From assembly GCF_020166335.1 (NCBI RefSeq), contig NZ_JAIUJR010000007.1:62001-126000 (forward strand): DNA of 64,000 bases, given 5' to 3'. Source of the stretch: Winogradskyella alexanderae. GTDB lineage: Bacteria > Bacteroidota > Bacteroidia > Flavobacteriales > Flavobacteriaceae. Under the pieces are notes generated by a model. It was not told where the DNA came from. It made no database searches and saw nothing but the letters and a program-made list of their open reading frames with translations. Each line of letters opens with the position of its first letter. Positions within the stretch are counted from its first letter, which is position 1. A program made the position numbers and the translations under genes. This document shows, one piece after another, positions 1 through 8,518 of this stretch.

Positions 1-1
1 T

Positions 2-718
2 TGTTGTTTTTCTTGTAGCTCTAATGTTAAAAACGAAGTGTTCACTGCTCAAGAAATTATTGATAAAGCTATAGAAGAATCTGGAGGCTCAAATTTCAAT
101 AAATCTAATATACGTTTTGATTTCCGTGATAAGTCCTATTTCGCAAAACGGGATAAGGGTAAATTTTTATTAGGCAGATCTTTTGTACAAGACTCAAATA
201 GTATAACAGATTATTTTACTAACTCTGAATTTCAACGGTTGGTAGATAACCGAAGTGTGGAAGTTGCAGATAGTTTGATATCGAAATACAAAACTTCAAT
301 CAACTCCGTTCACTATTTTGCGAAATTGCCTCACGGATTAAATGATCCAAGTGTGAATAAAGTATTGATTGGAGAGGAGACGATTAAGGGTGAAACCTAT
401 TTTAAGATTCGAGTAACATTTAATGAGGTAGGTGGTGGAGAGGATTTTGATGATGTCTTTTTTTATTGGATCAATAAGAAGAATTGGAAAACAGAATATT
501 TAGCATATTCTTACAATGAGGATGATGGCAAAGGAATGCGATTCAGAGAAGCATATAATGAAAGATATATAAAGGGAATACGATTTTTGGATTATAATAA
601 CTACAGACCAAAAGATAGTACTATTAAGCTTATAGATTTGGGCAAAAATTTTGAAAAAAATAAGCTCAATTTCTTATCGAAAATTGAGCTTAAAAATATC
701 GAAGTTGATTTGTTCTAA
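2..718 (+). CDS. Lipoprotein, DUF6503-like (5' partial)
   Basis: The frame is open to the window edge, so the true start lies upstream. The first visible residues, C-C-F-S-C-S-S-N, look like the end of a lipoprotein signal peptide with the lipidated Cys at bases 14-16; a GTG at 38 would start after this and is not the likely start. The body contains G-E-E-T-I-K-G-E-T-Y-F-K-I-R-V-T-F and a G-G-G-E-D-F-D-D-V stretch, followed by aromatic-rich strands (F-Y-W-I-N-K-K), which I recognise as the flavobacterial DUF6503 family. These proteins are sometimes mislabelled deoxyribose-phosphate aldolase in databases; nothing here resembles an aldolase barrel. Function is unknown; it is probably anchored to the outer membrane or periplasmic face. 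It converges on the SDR gene at 726 with almost no gap. Confidence 0.7.
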   Translation, partial: CCFSCSSNVKNEVFTAQEIIDKAIEESGGSNFNKSNIRFDFRDKSYFAKRDKGKFLLGRSFVQDSNSITDYFTNSEFQRLVDNRSVEVADSLISKYKTSINSVHYFAKLPHGLNDPSVNKVLIGEETIKGETYFKIRVTFNEVGGGEDFDDVFFYWINKKNWKTEYLAYSYNEDDGKGMRFREAYNERYIKGIRFLDYNNYRPKDSTIKLIDLGKNFEKNKLNFLSKIELKNIEVDLF

Positions 719-725
719 TATTGCT

Positions 726-1499
726 CTACCTGCCAAGATAACCACCGTCAACAGGTATTATAGTGCCTGTAATGTAATCGCTGGCGGCAGAAGCCAGGAA
801 AACAATTAAGCCTTTTAAGTCGTCTCCGGTTCCCCATCTTTTCATTGGAACACGCATAAATACTTCTTCTGTTCTCTTCTTGTCATTAATTAAGGCTGTA
901 TTTAATTGCGTATCCATGTAACCTGGTGCAATGGCATTTACACAAATACCTCTGGAAGCCCAATCGTTGGACAAGGCTTTGGTTAATTGTCCAACACCGC
1001 CTTTTGAGGCTGCATATGCCGGGATTGTTATACCTCCAAGGAAACTCATTAATGAAGCTATATTGATGATTTTTCCACCTCCTTGTTCTAACATCGTATT
1101 TCCGGCAAGTTTACAATAGTGAAATGTGGCATCTAGATTCACCGCAATGACTTTTGACCACTCATCATCCGGAAAATTTTCACTCGAGTATCTTCTTTGA
1201 ATACCAGCAGAATTTACGAGTATATCCAATTTTCCTCCTAATACTTCCAGCGCTTTTTTATAGGAATTATCGATTTCTGATTTAATACTTACATCTGCTT
1301 GAATGGCTTCTACACTTAGTCCGTCTTTTTTTAAATTTTTACTAAGATCGAATGCGCGTTTGTCATAATCAATAATTATTGTTTGCGCTCCTGCCTGCGC
1401 AAGCGCCTCTACCATAGCGATCCCTAAATCGCCTGCACCGCCTACGACTATAGCTTTTTTACCCTTTAAACTAAAGGAATCTAATACGTTATTACTCAT
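726..1499 (-). CDS. SDR family oxidoreductase (KduD-like)
   Basis: A classical short-chain dehydrogenase of 257 residues. The N-terminus has the G-G-A-G-D-L-G nucleotide-binding loop, then an Asp after the second strand (I-I-I-D-Y-D) that favours NAD(H), an N-S-A-G-I motif, the catalytic Ser in I-A-S-L-M-S and the Y-A-A-S-K catalytic Tyr/Lys. The C-terminal I-P-V-D-G-G-Y is typical of gluconate/2-deoxygluconate (KduD/IdnO-like) dehydrogenases, so a sugar or sugar-acid substrate is inferred. I chose the ATG at 1499; an in-frame GTG at 1523 would add eight residues. It is the last gene of a five-gene minus-strand operon, 85 bases after the ATP-grasp gene. The exact substrate cannot be read from sequence. 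Confidence 0.85.
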   Translation of the reverse strand: MSNNVLDSFSLKGKKAIVVGGAGDLGIAMVEALAQAGAQTIIIDYDKRAFDLSKNLKKDGLSVEAIQADVSIKSEIDNSYKKALEVLGGKLDILVNSAGIQRRYSSENFPDDEWSKVIAVNLDATFHYCKLAGNTMLEQGGGKIINIASLMSFLGGITIPAYAASKGGVGQLTKALSNDWASRGICVNAIAPGYMDTQLNTALINDKKRTEEVFMRVPMKRWGTGDDLKGLIVFLASAASDYITGTIIPVDGGYLGR

Positions 1500-1584
1500 T
1501 CTTTTTTCTAACCAATAATTCACTTATCCCACCTATATTATGAAGTATTGGATTTTTTTAAGGTTAGGTTTTATTATTTAAATT

Positions 1585-2874
1585 CTAGAGATTTTTATAA
1601 TTTTCGGGATTCCATAATGGAGTCCATTCTATGATCATATCTTTACCATCTTCTCCCTTGACATCTAAAATTTCTTTTATGTCTAGAATGGTTTGGTTTG
1701 TCTCTTCTACAGAATTACTAGCCGTATAAATTCTGTACAATATCTGTCTTTCCGTACCGACCCATTCTCGCATTACAGTATCTCCTTCTTTGAATCGTTC
1801 TACTACAAAATGAACATTTTTGTGATTCTTGATTTCATCTAGTCCTTTAATAGAATTGATTTTACCATCTTTCAGAAGTATCCAAACTGAACAAGCACTT
1901 TTACCACGGAACATATAATCGTTTTGCTCGGCGAAGTTATCTTCTCCAAATTTTCCGGTTAATGCAAAATTCAATAGCATTTTTCTATGATCAAAACCAT
2001 TAATATGTGCTAAATGTATATGTGGCGCTTCACCTTGTAAACGGAATCCAGGATCGTAACTATAGAATACACCATTTTCTACAAAGAATTGAACATTTAT
2101 TACACCGTTTTGAACTTTAGTGGCTTTAAATAATTCAGATAATTTTGGATGAACCTTTTCAACAAAAGATTTGGTATATTTAGAAGGATAAATTGTTGAT
2201 AACGCTATTGGGCTAGAATCGCCTTGAATTCTGGTTAATATCCTATCGTAAGTAGCAGAAAGATAAGGCACACCATCTTTAAAAGTATAGTAGACAGCCA
2301 TGTCATCACAACTGGCGTCCATATACTTTTCTACCATAACAATTCCTTTCTTAGAAAATTTAAGGGCATTAATCACGGTTTCCCTATAATCTTCTTCATT
2401 CCTACAAATTTTCATGCCTACACCACCACCGCTGTCAACTGGTTTAACCATTAATGGTAGATCTACATTATCGGGTTTTCTTATTTCCTCATCTTTGTGA
2501 AGATAGATACCTGGTATATCTTGTACGCCATGTTCTGCGCAATATTTTTTATAGCCGCTTTTACTACAAAAAGCTTCTATCGTACCATCAGTAGCATAAC
2601 ATGGAAGATTTAATCTATTACAGATTTCTTTATATGGTTTTACTAAAATATCTGCAACACCAACAAGCACCCCATCAACCTTATTTTCTTTTGCAACTTT
2701 GACTATTCCATCAATATCAAAACCATCAATGTCATAGGTCTCTTTTGCGAATTTTTTAGCTGGTGCATTTGGGTTAGGATCAATTACTATGGTATGTAAT
2801 CCCATGCTATTTGCAACCTCTACAAGAACACCTGTTTCTGGGTTGCCCCCAAGAATTATTATTTTTTTGGACAT
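1585..2874 (-). CDS. ATP-grasp ligase
   Basis: 429 residues. Residues 1-100 form a Rossmann-like pre-ATP-grasp domain (I-I-I-L-G-G-N-P-E-T-G, then D-P-N-P-N-A-P), similar in plan to carbamoyl-phosphate synthase and PurK. The ATP-grasp core follows: P-L-M-V-K-P-V-D-S-G-G-G-V-G-M nucleotide-binding loop near residue 150, the V-E-K-Y-M strand, and metal-ligand region I-N-V-Q-F-F-V-E-N-G with Y-D-P-G-F-R-L near 275-290. Enzymes of this fold activate a carboxylate as acyl phosphate and join it to an amine or thiol. Placed between a glycosyltransferase and an SDR, it could amidate a sugar acid or add an amino acid to a glycan; that is inference. Fourteen bases separate it from the upstream GT2 gene. 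Confidence 0.82.
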   Translation of the reverse strand: MSKKIIILGGNPETGVLVEVANSMGLHTIVIDPNPNAPAKKFAKETYDIDGFDIDGIVKVAKENKVDGVLVGVADILVKPYKEICNRLNLPCYATDGTIEAFCSKSGYKKYCAEHGVQDIPGIYLHKDEEIRKPDNVDLPLMVKPVDSGGGVGMKICRNEEDYRETVINALKFSKKGIVMVEKYMDASCDDMAVYYTFKDGVPYLSATYDRILTRIQGDSSPIALSTIYPSKYTKSFVEKVHPKLSELFKATKVQNGVINVQFFVENGVFYSYDPGFRLQGEAPHIHLAHINGFDHRKMLLNFALTGKFGEDNFAEQNDYMFRGKSACSVWILLKDGKINSIKGLDEIKNHKNVHFVVERFKEGDTVMREWVGTERQILYRIYTASNSVEETNQTILDIKEILDVKGEDGKDMIIEWTPLWNPENYKNL

Positions 2875-2888
2875 TTTAATTTATGATT

Positions 2889-4136
2889 TTAGTTTACGTG
2901 TTCAATATTTTGCTTGTATAGGAAATTCTCATCAAATCCCATTTTTTTAATCAATTGGCTAATCTCTTTTTCATCAGTTTTAAATTCAGCGATGTGATCA
3001 TCATGAATTCCCATGAGTAATAATTCACTTTTTATAAGTCTATGAGTTGAAGGATTAATAGTGGCAATAATTAAATAATCGAAATCATCTTCGTTTACAG
3101 AACTAATAGGTTGAACCATTGCATTTCCAATTTTTAAATCGTGAAAATCTACATCTACCCATTTTACGATTTTAAAATAGTTGGTTTTTAGATTAGTTGA
3201 TAAAATGTGCTGACCAAACGAACCTGAACTGTATACTACAATCTTAGAACCCTTTGAAACATTGGTGAAGGGGTTAAAGCGAGGTTGCTCATTATTAATA
3301 TGAATTAAACCACCAGACCTGACCAAAAGTTGCGAATACAAATAATAATTTAATTGGGTTGTTAAGGTATCTTCATCAAGGATATTTGCCAGTTTCTGTT
3401 TTAAATGATTCATTAACAAACCTAGTCGGTAATATTCCATTTCTGGATTTTCAATAGACTTTACAATTGAGTCATGTCTTTGTCTGTAATAATAAAGTGG
3501 AATTTTACTAATAACAAGTCTCTTCGACTTAGCTAGATAAGAATAGGTTATTGCGGCGTCTTCACCCATTAGAATATCGTTATTAACATCAAAAAGAATA
3601 TCCTCAAGAAGCTCCTTTTTAAAAAGCTTATTCCATACATAAGTGGTCATACCGTGTTCACAGAATTCCCCATTGAATATTGCGTTGGGTAATATTGAAG
3701 ATTTAATCTCAGCTTCATTATAAAACCCTGGGTTGTTGGGTTTCATTGTTTCAATCTTTCCATTGAATTCTCTAAAATGACCTGTAACTGTTAAATCTGC
3801 ATCATTTGTTACGGCAAGTTTGTAGAGCGTATCTAAATAATAATTGTCTACCCAATCGTCACCATCTACATAGGCAATATAATTAGCAGAAGCTACTTTG
3901 AGCCCTGCTTTTCTTGCCGAAAGCAGACCTCCATTCTCTTTATGTAAAACCTTTATTCTTGAGTCTTTTTTAGCATAATCATCGCAAATTTTAGGACAAT
4001 TATCAGGACTACCATCATCAACTAAGATTAATTCAAATTCTTGGAATGACTGCTCAATTATGCTTTCTATACATTTTGGCAAATATTTTTCAATGCCATA
4101 GATTGGAACAATAACACTTATTTTAGTAGGATTCAT
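2889..4136 (-). CDS. Glycosyltransferase family 2 with C-terminal Rossmann-like domain
   Basis: 415 residues. The first 230 are a GT-A family 2 catalytic domain: I-S-V-I-V-P-I-Y-G-I-E-K-Y-L at the start, V-D-D-G-S-P-D-N-C for UDP-sugar binding, and Y-V-D-G-D-D-W as the DxD metal motif. After residue 290 there is a second domain beginning K-I-V-V-Y-S-S-G-S-F-G-Q-H-I-L, with W-V-D-V-D and D-Y-L-I-I-A-T, which resembles the small NAD-binding-like module found on some capsule and LPS glycosyltransferases. No membrane segment is seen, so it probably acts at the cytoplasmic face of the membrane. It is packed 3 bases after the SMP-30-like gene. Sugar donor and acceptor are not predictable. Confidence 0.88.
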   Translation of the reverse strand: MNPTKISVIVPIYGIEKYLPKCIESIIEQSFQEFELILVDDGSPDNCPKICDDYAKKDSRIKVLHKENGGLLSARKAGLKVASANYIAYVDGDDWVDNYYLDTLYKLAVTNDADLTVTGHFREFNGKIETMKPNNPGFYNEAEIKSSILPNAIFNGEFCEHGMTTYVWNKLFKKELLEDILFDVNNDILMGEDAAITYSYLAKSKRLVISKIPLYYYRQRHDSIVKSIENPEMEYYRLGLLMNHLKQKLANILDEDTLTTQLNYYLYSQLLVRSGGLIHINNEQPRFNPFTNVSKGSKIVVYSSGSFGQHILSTNLKTNYFKIVKWVDVDFHDLKIGNAMVQPISSVNEDDFDYLIIATINPSTHRLIKSELLLMGIHDDHIAEFKTDEKEISQLIKKMGFDENFLYKQNIEHVN

Positions 4137-4139
4137 AGG

Positions 4140-4961
4140 TTAGATTTTGGTTTGTTTTACGAAATATAAGCCACTACCGCTTTTAGGATCTGTAGTGTCT
4201 TTTGCTGTTGTTATGAAAAGATTCTTGTCATTATCAAAACAACAGGATGTTACATTTTTATGAGGTAGTTTAATTACATTTAATTTGTCTCCAGATTCGG
4301 GATCCCATTGCGAAACACATGAGCCACCCCATTCTGCAATCCAAAGCATCCCATTTTCGTCGATGCACATACCGTCCGGACTTCCTTCGCCTGTAAATTC
4401 TATAACAAAAGAACTAAAATCAACACTCCCTCTTTCTATATCATATCTATATTTTGCTACTTTTTTCGTAGGCGTATCAATAAAATATAAATACTTCCCT
4501 TCGTTCGAGAACGCTAGTCCGTTTGAAATAGTGGTGTTATTGATTAGTATATTAGATTTTCCTTTATGGAACGAATATACATTGCCAATGCCATTTATGA
4601 CTTCGGGATAACCCATAGTACCAATAATAAAACGACCGATAGGATCACTTATACCGTCGTTATATCTAACATTTTCAGGTATATTCAATTGAAATTTAAA
4701 ACTTGTTTCTAGGGTATTAAAATCCAATTCGTAAAAACCATTTTTCGAGGCAACTAAAACAGTTTTTTCGGTGCTTGTTAAATACACATTACTTGTTGGC
4801 GAATCTAATTTGACACTTAAAATTTCCTTGGTTTTTGGAGAATAGCAATATACTAGACAATCCAAGATTGACACAAAATAAAGCAGGTTATAATTTGTAT
4901 CGAATATTGGTCCCTCGAATAATTCGGCTTCATTTGAATAAAAAATCAAGGATGTGTCCAT
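4140..4961 (-). CDS. SMP-30/gluconolactonase-like beta-propeller
   Basis: 273 residues of the SMP-30/gluconolactonase/LRE family. Family hallmarks are visible: E-G-P-I-F-D near residue 16 (metal-binding Glu), Y-N-D-G-I-S-D-P-I-G-R-F near 105 (Asn/Asp metal ligands), I-S-N-G-L-A-F-S near 150 and S-P-D-G-M-C-I-D near 200 (the Asp ligand). Members hydrolyse sugar lactones or act as propeller esterases. There is no signal peptide, so it is cytoplasmic. It sits second in the operon, between the SDR at 4967 (5-base gap) and the GT2 gene; an SDR that makes a lactone followed by a lactonase would be a sensible pair, but this is inference. Confidence 0.85.
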   Translation of the reverse strand: MDTSLIFYSNEAELFEGPIFDTNYNLLYFVSILDCLVYCYSPKTKEILSVKLDSPTSNVYLTSTEKTVLVASKNGFYELDFNTLETSFKFQLNIPENVRYNDGISDPIGRFIIGTMGYPEVINGIGNVYSFHKGKSNILINNTTISNGLAFSNEGKYLYFIDTPTKKVAKYRYDIERGSVDFSSFVIEFTGEGSPDGMCIDENGMLWIAEWGGSCVSQWDPESGDKLNVIKLPHKNVTSCCFDNDKNLFITTAKDTTDPKSGSGLYFVKQTKI

Positions 4962-4966
4962 AGTTT

Positions 4967-5713
4967 TTATATATATTCTCCCCCTGTTATTCGTATTAAA
5001 GAGCCAGTTGTCATTGCGGAACTATCTGATATAAAGTACATTACTGCTGGCACAGGATCTTTTGGATTTAACATCCTACCCATTGGAATAATATCCTTTG
5101 CTCTATTTTTGAGTTCATTTTCACTTTCTCCTTCTTCCTCTCTTAGATTTATTTCACCTTCAGTGTTTGTCCAGCCCATGACCAAATAGTTAGATCTAAT
5201 TCCATATTTCGCGTAATGATGTGCAATATGATTTGATAGTGTGTAAAGGCTACTTTTTGTAAGTGCATAAGCTGTACGATCTTCTTGACCATAATCCATA
5301 TGAGCTGAACCAAAGAAGACAATAGAGCCCGATTGGTTTTTTTTCATGGATTTTAAAACATGCTTTAACAAGAAATATGGCGCTTTTAGGTTAACATTGA
5401 AAACAGTGTCAAATGTTTCTTCGTTGGTTTCTGTAATAGAGGCAACTGGTGTTATACCAGAATATATAATTAAAGCATCTATTTTTCCAAACCGATTTAC
5501 GGTTTTGTCATAATATGCTTCTATACCGTCAATAGTAGTTAAATCAATTTTGTGGAAGTAAAGCTTCTTTTTATCTTCTGAATTTTGAATAATCTCCTTT
5601 CCTTTCCTTTCATCTCTTCCGCAAAATGAAACATTATAACCTTTTGCAAGACAGGATTTAAGGATTTCATTTCCAACACCTTTTGTTCCTCCTAATATCA
5701 TTACTGTCTTCAT
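4967..5713 (-). CDS. SDR family oxidoreductase
   Basis: 248 residues. It has the dinucleotide loop G-G-T-K-G-V-G, an S-F-C-G-R-D segment after strand 2 (Arg suggests NADP(H)), the catalytic Ser in F-F-G-S-A-H and Y-A-L-T-K as catalytic Tyr/Lys. The second motif is I-Y-S-G-I instead of the usual N-A-G, a divergence from canonical members. I chose ATG 5713; the alternative GTG at 5734 adds a short non-homologous lead. It is the first gene of the operon running from 5713 to 726, and a TAGATTTG -7 box lies 36 bases upstream. Substrate unknown; sugar metabolism is suggested by its neighbours. Confidence 0.83.
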   Translation of the reverse strand: MKTVMILGGTKGVGNEILKSCLAKGYNVSFCGRDERKGKEIIQNSEDKKKLYFHKIDLTTIDGIEAYYDKTVNRFGKIDALIIYSGITPVASITETNEETFDTVFNVNLKAPYFLLKHVLKSMKKNQSGSIVFFGSAHMDYGQEDRTAYALTKSSLYTLSNHIAHHYAKYGIRSNYLVMGWTNTEGEINLREEEGESENELKNRAKDIIPMGRMLNPKDPVPAVMYFISDSSAMTTGSLIRITGGEYI

Positions 5714-5749
5714 ATACTTATAAAAAACAAACACATAGTATTACAAGTT

Positions 5750-5757
5750 CAAATCTA
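5750..5757 (-). promoter_or_regulatory. -7 promoter box of the glycan operon
   Basis: On the minus strand this reads TAGATTTG, matching the Bacteroidetes -7 consensus TAnnTTTG, and it lies 36 bases before the SDR start. No clear TTG -33 element was found, so support is partial. Confidence 0.4.
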
Positions 5758-5879
5758 AATATTAAATATTTAAATCTTGCTTTTTTTCCACATAAGGATT
5801 TGATATTCGGTAAAACTATTGAAAAGATGAATTTCTTTCACTTTAACAGTTTTTATTGAATTTTATCCTGAGACTCAGG

Positions 5880-6764
5880 CTAATCAATTTTTATTAAGGA
5901 AGAGGTTTTTATGCCGTTTGAAATATTTATGATATAGAGGTTGCCGTTGGTATTATCTTCAATCATCTCATATTTTTTTTCTCCAATAAGTTGATTTGCT
6001 ATCATTGGGGTAGTATTGCTATGACCAACAATTAAAACGGTTTTCCCTTTAGTTTTCATTTTAAAGGTATTTATGTCAAAGTTTCTAGGGTCGTAAATTT
6101 CTACGTGAAGATTATTGGCATTTGCAGTTGGTAATGCGGTTTCTTTTGTTCTATTGTAGTTAGTAGAATAGACTTTATCAAAATTTACGTCACTAAGAAT
6201 TTTTGTCCAGTTTTTTGCACGATTTAAGCCTGCTGTCGTTAAATGAGGGTCACTATTTGACTTGTCAGTGCGGTCTTTCTCAGCATGCCTGATTAAATAG
6301 TAAGTAGTTGTCTGAGCAGTTTTGTATTCTTCCATAAAAGGACCTTCCCAGAGAACTTCTTCTATCATCCATTTCCCGTCATCTTTTGAGAGTAATACAT
6401 AATCTATGCCCCAAGTTGCAGTTACTTTCGCAGCGGCAATATGATTTGCAATTTCCAAGACATCTACACTTCGCATTTCGGTTTCATCTCTTAATTTACC
6501 TTGGTCCTTGAGACGTTGTGCTAACTTTAAGGCATTAGTGTAGCTTAAGTGTTCATAATAATTATATTTTCCGGTATCCTGATTTTTTAAATAACCGAAT
6601 TTATATAACCTAGGCTTTAATGCCGCTTTTAATTTGGTTGTATCACCTTGGTAGAAGCCGTCTATGTAGTTGTTTAAGGTAATTTTAATTTGTTCTTCCT
6701 CGGTATTTTGTGCAATGCCGTTAGTTAAAATAAAAAAGACAAAAAGGGAAAAAAGACATTTCAT
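5880..6764 (-). CDS. Secreted NTF2-like / histidine phosphatase fusion
   Basis: 294 residues with a Sec signal peptide (residues 1-18, ending N-G-I-A-Q). Residues 20-145 look like the NTF2-fold 'putative lumazine-binding' family (I-T-L-N-N-Y-I-D-G-F-Y-Q-G-D, then D-G-K-W-M-I-E-E-V-L-W). Residues 150-294 are a histidine phosphatase domain: the phospho-accepting His is in Y-L-I-R-H-A-E-K near 158, followed by L-T-T-A-G-L-N-R-A, Y-S-T-N-Y-N-R-T-K-E-T-A and the second catalytic His in I-V-G-H-S-N near 246. The architecture is SixA/phosphoglycerate-mutase-like fused to a binding fold, exported to the periplasm. It could be a periplasmic phosphatase for small phosphoesters; substrate unknown. It is monocistronic, with a TATCTTTG -7 box upstream. 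Confidence 0.82.
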   Translation of the reverse strand: MKCLFSLFVFFILTNGIAQNTEEEQIKITLNNYIDGFYQGDTTKLKAALKPRLYKFGYLKNQDTGKYNYYEHLSYTNALKLAQRLKDQGKLRDETEMRSVDVLEIANHIAAAKVTATWGIDYVLLSKDDGKWMIEEVLWEGPFMEEYKTAQTTTYYLIRHAEKDRTDKSNSDPHLTTAGLNRAKNWTKILSDVNFDKVYSTNYNRTKETALPTANANNLHVEIYDPRNFDINTFKMKTKGKTVLIVGHSNTTPMIANQLIGEKKYEMIEDNTNGNLYIINISNGIKTSSLIKID

Positions 6765-6789
6765 TTTGAGTAAGCTGGGTTGATTAACT

Positions 6790-6797
6790 CAAAGATA
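6790..6797 (-). promoter_or_regulatory. -7 promoter box of the phosphatase-fusion gene
   Basis: On the minus strand it reads TATCTTTG, an exact TAnnTTTG match 25 bases upstream of the start at 6764. A weak TTTTTC stands in for the -33 TTG. Confidence 0.5.
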
Positions 6798-6838
6798 ATT
6801 TAGAATTAGAGGTAATGTCGAAAAAGTATGTTAAATAT

Positions 6839-7537
6839 CTAGGCCAGTTCAAGAGCGATTTCGATCATACTTTTAAAAGTAGTTTCGCGCTCTTTGCTTG
6901 TTGTACGTTCGCCAGTTACTAAAGAGTCTGATATGGTTAGAATTGCTAGTGCATTAACATTGTGCTTAGCAGCGACAGTATATAAACCAGCAGCTTCCAT
7001 TTCTACACATAAAACACCAAACTTAGACCACTTTTTATAGGATTTGATGTCATCCTCGTAGAATTCGTCTGATGATAACACATTACCAGCCTTTATTGGA
7101 ATATTTTTTTCTTTTGCTACCTCGACTGCTTTATTAAATAGTCCAAAATCAGCAGTGGGAGCGTAGTCTGCACCTCCAAATCGTAACTCATTTACACCTG
7201 AGGTCGAGGACGCAGCCATTGCCAGTACAACATCTCTGATTTTTACATCTTTCTGATATGAACCCGCACTACCAACTCTTATAAGATTTTTTACACCAAA
7301 ATCCTTTATAAGTTCGTTGGCATATATTGAAATGCTTGGGATTCCCATGCCACTTCCCATTGTCGAGATTTGTTTGCCTTTGTAGGTGCCAGTGTAGCCT
7401 AACATGCCTCTTATTTCGTTAAAACAAACTGGGTTTTCAAAAAATGTTTCCGCAATCCATTTTGCTCTTAATGGATCTCCTGGTAATAAAATAGTTTCTG
7501 CAATATCGCCTTTCTTGGCGCCAATGTGTACGCTCAT
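6839..7537 (-). CDS. deoD: Purine-nucleoside phosphorylase
   Basis: 232 residues of the hexameric (trimer-of-dimers) bacterial PNP family. Phosphate-binding residues are in L-L-P-G-D-P-L-R-A near 18-26 and in R-V-G-S-A-G-S near 85; the nucleoside site is shown by V-E-M-E-A-A-G-L near 180, and the catalytic Asp by I-S-D-S-L near 205. It cleaves purine (deoxy)nucleosides with phosphate to give free base and (deoxy)ribose-1-phosphate in the cytoplasm. It lies 29 bases downstream of deoC on the same strand, so the two form a deoxynucleoside salvage operon; no phosphopentomutase gene is adjacent. Confidence 0.95.
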   Translation of the reverse strand: MSVHIGAKKGDIAETILLPGDPLRAKWIAETFFENPVCFNEIRGMLGYTGTYKGKQISTMGSGMGIPSISIYANELIKDFGVKNLIRVGSAGSYQKDVKIRDVVLAMAASSTSGVNELRFGGADYAPTADFGLFNKAVEVAKEKNIPIKAGNVLSSDEFYEDDIKSYKKWSKFGVLCVEMEAAGLYTVAAKHNVNALAILTISDSLVTGERTTSKERETTFKSMIEIALELA

Positions 7538-7566
7538 GCGGTAAAGGTAATCAAAGTAAGAGAATA

Positions 7567-8229
7567 TTAATAGTCAGTAGCAATTCTTAGATTGTTCATC
7601 ATGGCAACACCAGCAGACGCACCAATCCTGTCCACACCTGCCTCAATATATCTGAGTGCCGTTTCTGCATCCCTAATTCCACCAGAAGCCTTAATTCTTA
7701 ATTGATCTTTAACGGTCTTTCGCATTATTTTAACCGCAGTAAGTGTAGCACCACTTTTGGAAAATCCTGTAGAGGTTTTTACAAAATCTGCTTTTGCGTC
7801 AATACATATTTCGCAAGCCTTTACAATTTCATTTTTTGAAAGTTCGCTAATTTCTAAGATAACTTTTAATGGAATAAGACCAATAGCGCGTTTTACGGCA
7901 CTTATATCTTTAAGAACTTCTACATGGTTATTGCTTTTTAATCTGCCAATGTTAATAACCATATCTATTTCTGATGCGCCATGTTCAATGGCTTTTTTTG
8001 CTTCGAATACCTTCGCTTCTGTAGACATTGCACCAAGTGGAAATCCTACAACTGTGCAGACCTTTACATCTGAGCTACCTAACGCCTGCCTAGCAAAGGT
8101 TACATAACTGCTATTAACACAAACCGAGTAAAACTTATATTTAAGTGCTTCCTCACATAGGTTTAAAATATCAGACTCGGTAGCAGAGGCACTTAATAGG
8201 GTATGGTCTATAAATCTGTTTAATTCCAT
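7567..8229 (-). CDS. deoC: Deoxyribose-phosphate aldolase
   Basis: 220 residues, TIM-barrel class I aldolase. The start [12 protein letters not shown] is characteristic. Catalytic residues are visible: Asp in E-I-D-M-V-I-N near 92, the Schiff-base Lys in F-V-K-T-S-T-G-F near 151 and the second Lys in R-I-K-A-S-G-G-I-R near 180. It splits 2-deoxyribose-5-phosphate into acetaldehyde and glyceraldehyde-3-phosphate. First gene of the deoC-deoD pair, allowing use of deoxynucleosides as carbon source. Confidence 0.96.
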   Translation of the reverse strand: MELNRFIDHTLLSASATESDILNLCEEALKYKFYSVCVNSSYVTFARQALGSSDVKVCTVVGFPLGAMSTEAKVFEAKKAIEHGASEIDMVINIGRLKSNNHVEVLKDISAVKRAIGLIPLKVILEISELSKNEIVKACEICIDAKADFVKTSTGFSKSGATLTAVKIMRKTVKDQLRIKASGGIRDAETALRYIEAGVDRIGASAGVAMMNNLRIATDY

Positions 8230-8468
8230 TTAATTTATTTGTAGGGTTTTATCAAAAAATGCTATGGTAATTCACTCTTATTTTAGAGGGATTACATGAC
8301 AAAATTGAGGGTGTCTTAAGTACTGTGGAATTAAATAGCTCGATAAAAGTAGTAATTTATCCGTTAAAACGAATAATAAATCAAAAAAATTGCCATGCAA
8401 TTCGTCGAAAACTTTTTTTTCTTTGTGGTCAGTTATTGAAAATGAGTTGTTTAATAAAGGTATGGTAT

Positions 8469-8501
8469 AAAAAAAAGAGCCCTCTGGTAGGCTCCTTTTT
8501 T
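8469..8501 (-). terminator. Intrinsic terminator after the TraB/GumN gene
   Basis: GAGCC (8477-8481) pairs with GGCTC (8490-8494) around an 8-base loop. Flanking A- and T-runs let it work in both directions; on the minus strand it ends the transcript of the gene at 8519-9388. Confidence 0.75.
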
Positions 8502-8518
8502 ATATAGATTAGGTGATT

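Noticed and set aside
2..718. Deoxyribose-phosphate aldolase label
   Set aside because: The family carries this name in some databases, but the sequence lacks the aldolase barrel and lysines; the true deoC is at 7567-8229.
6837..8229. Complete deo operon
   Set aside because: Only deoC and deoD are present; no phosphopentomutase or thymidine phosphorylase gene is nearby.
8325..8507. 60-residue open frame
   Set aside because: It runs into the terminator of the convergent TraB/GumN gene, has low-complexity Lys/Leu content and no family resemblance. Likely non-coding.
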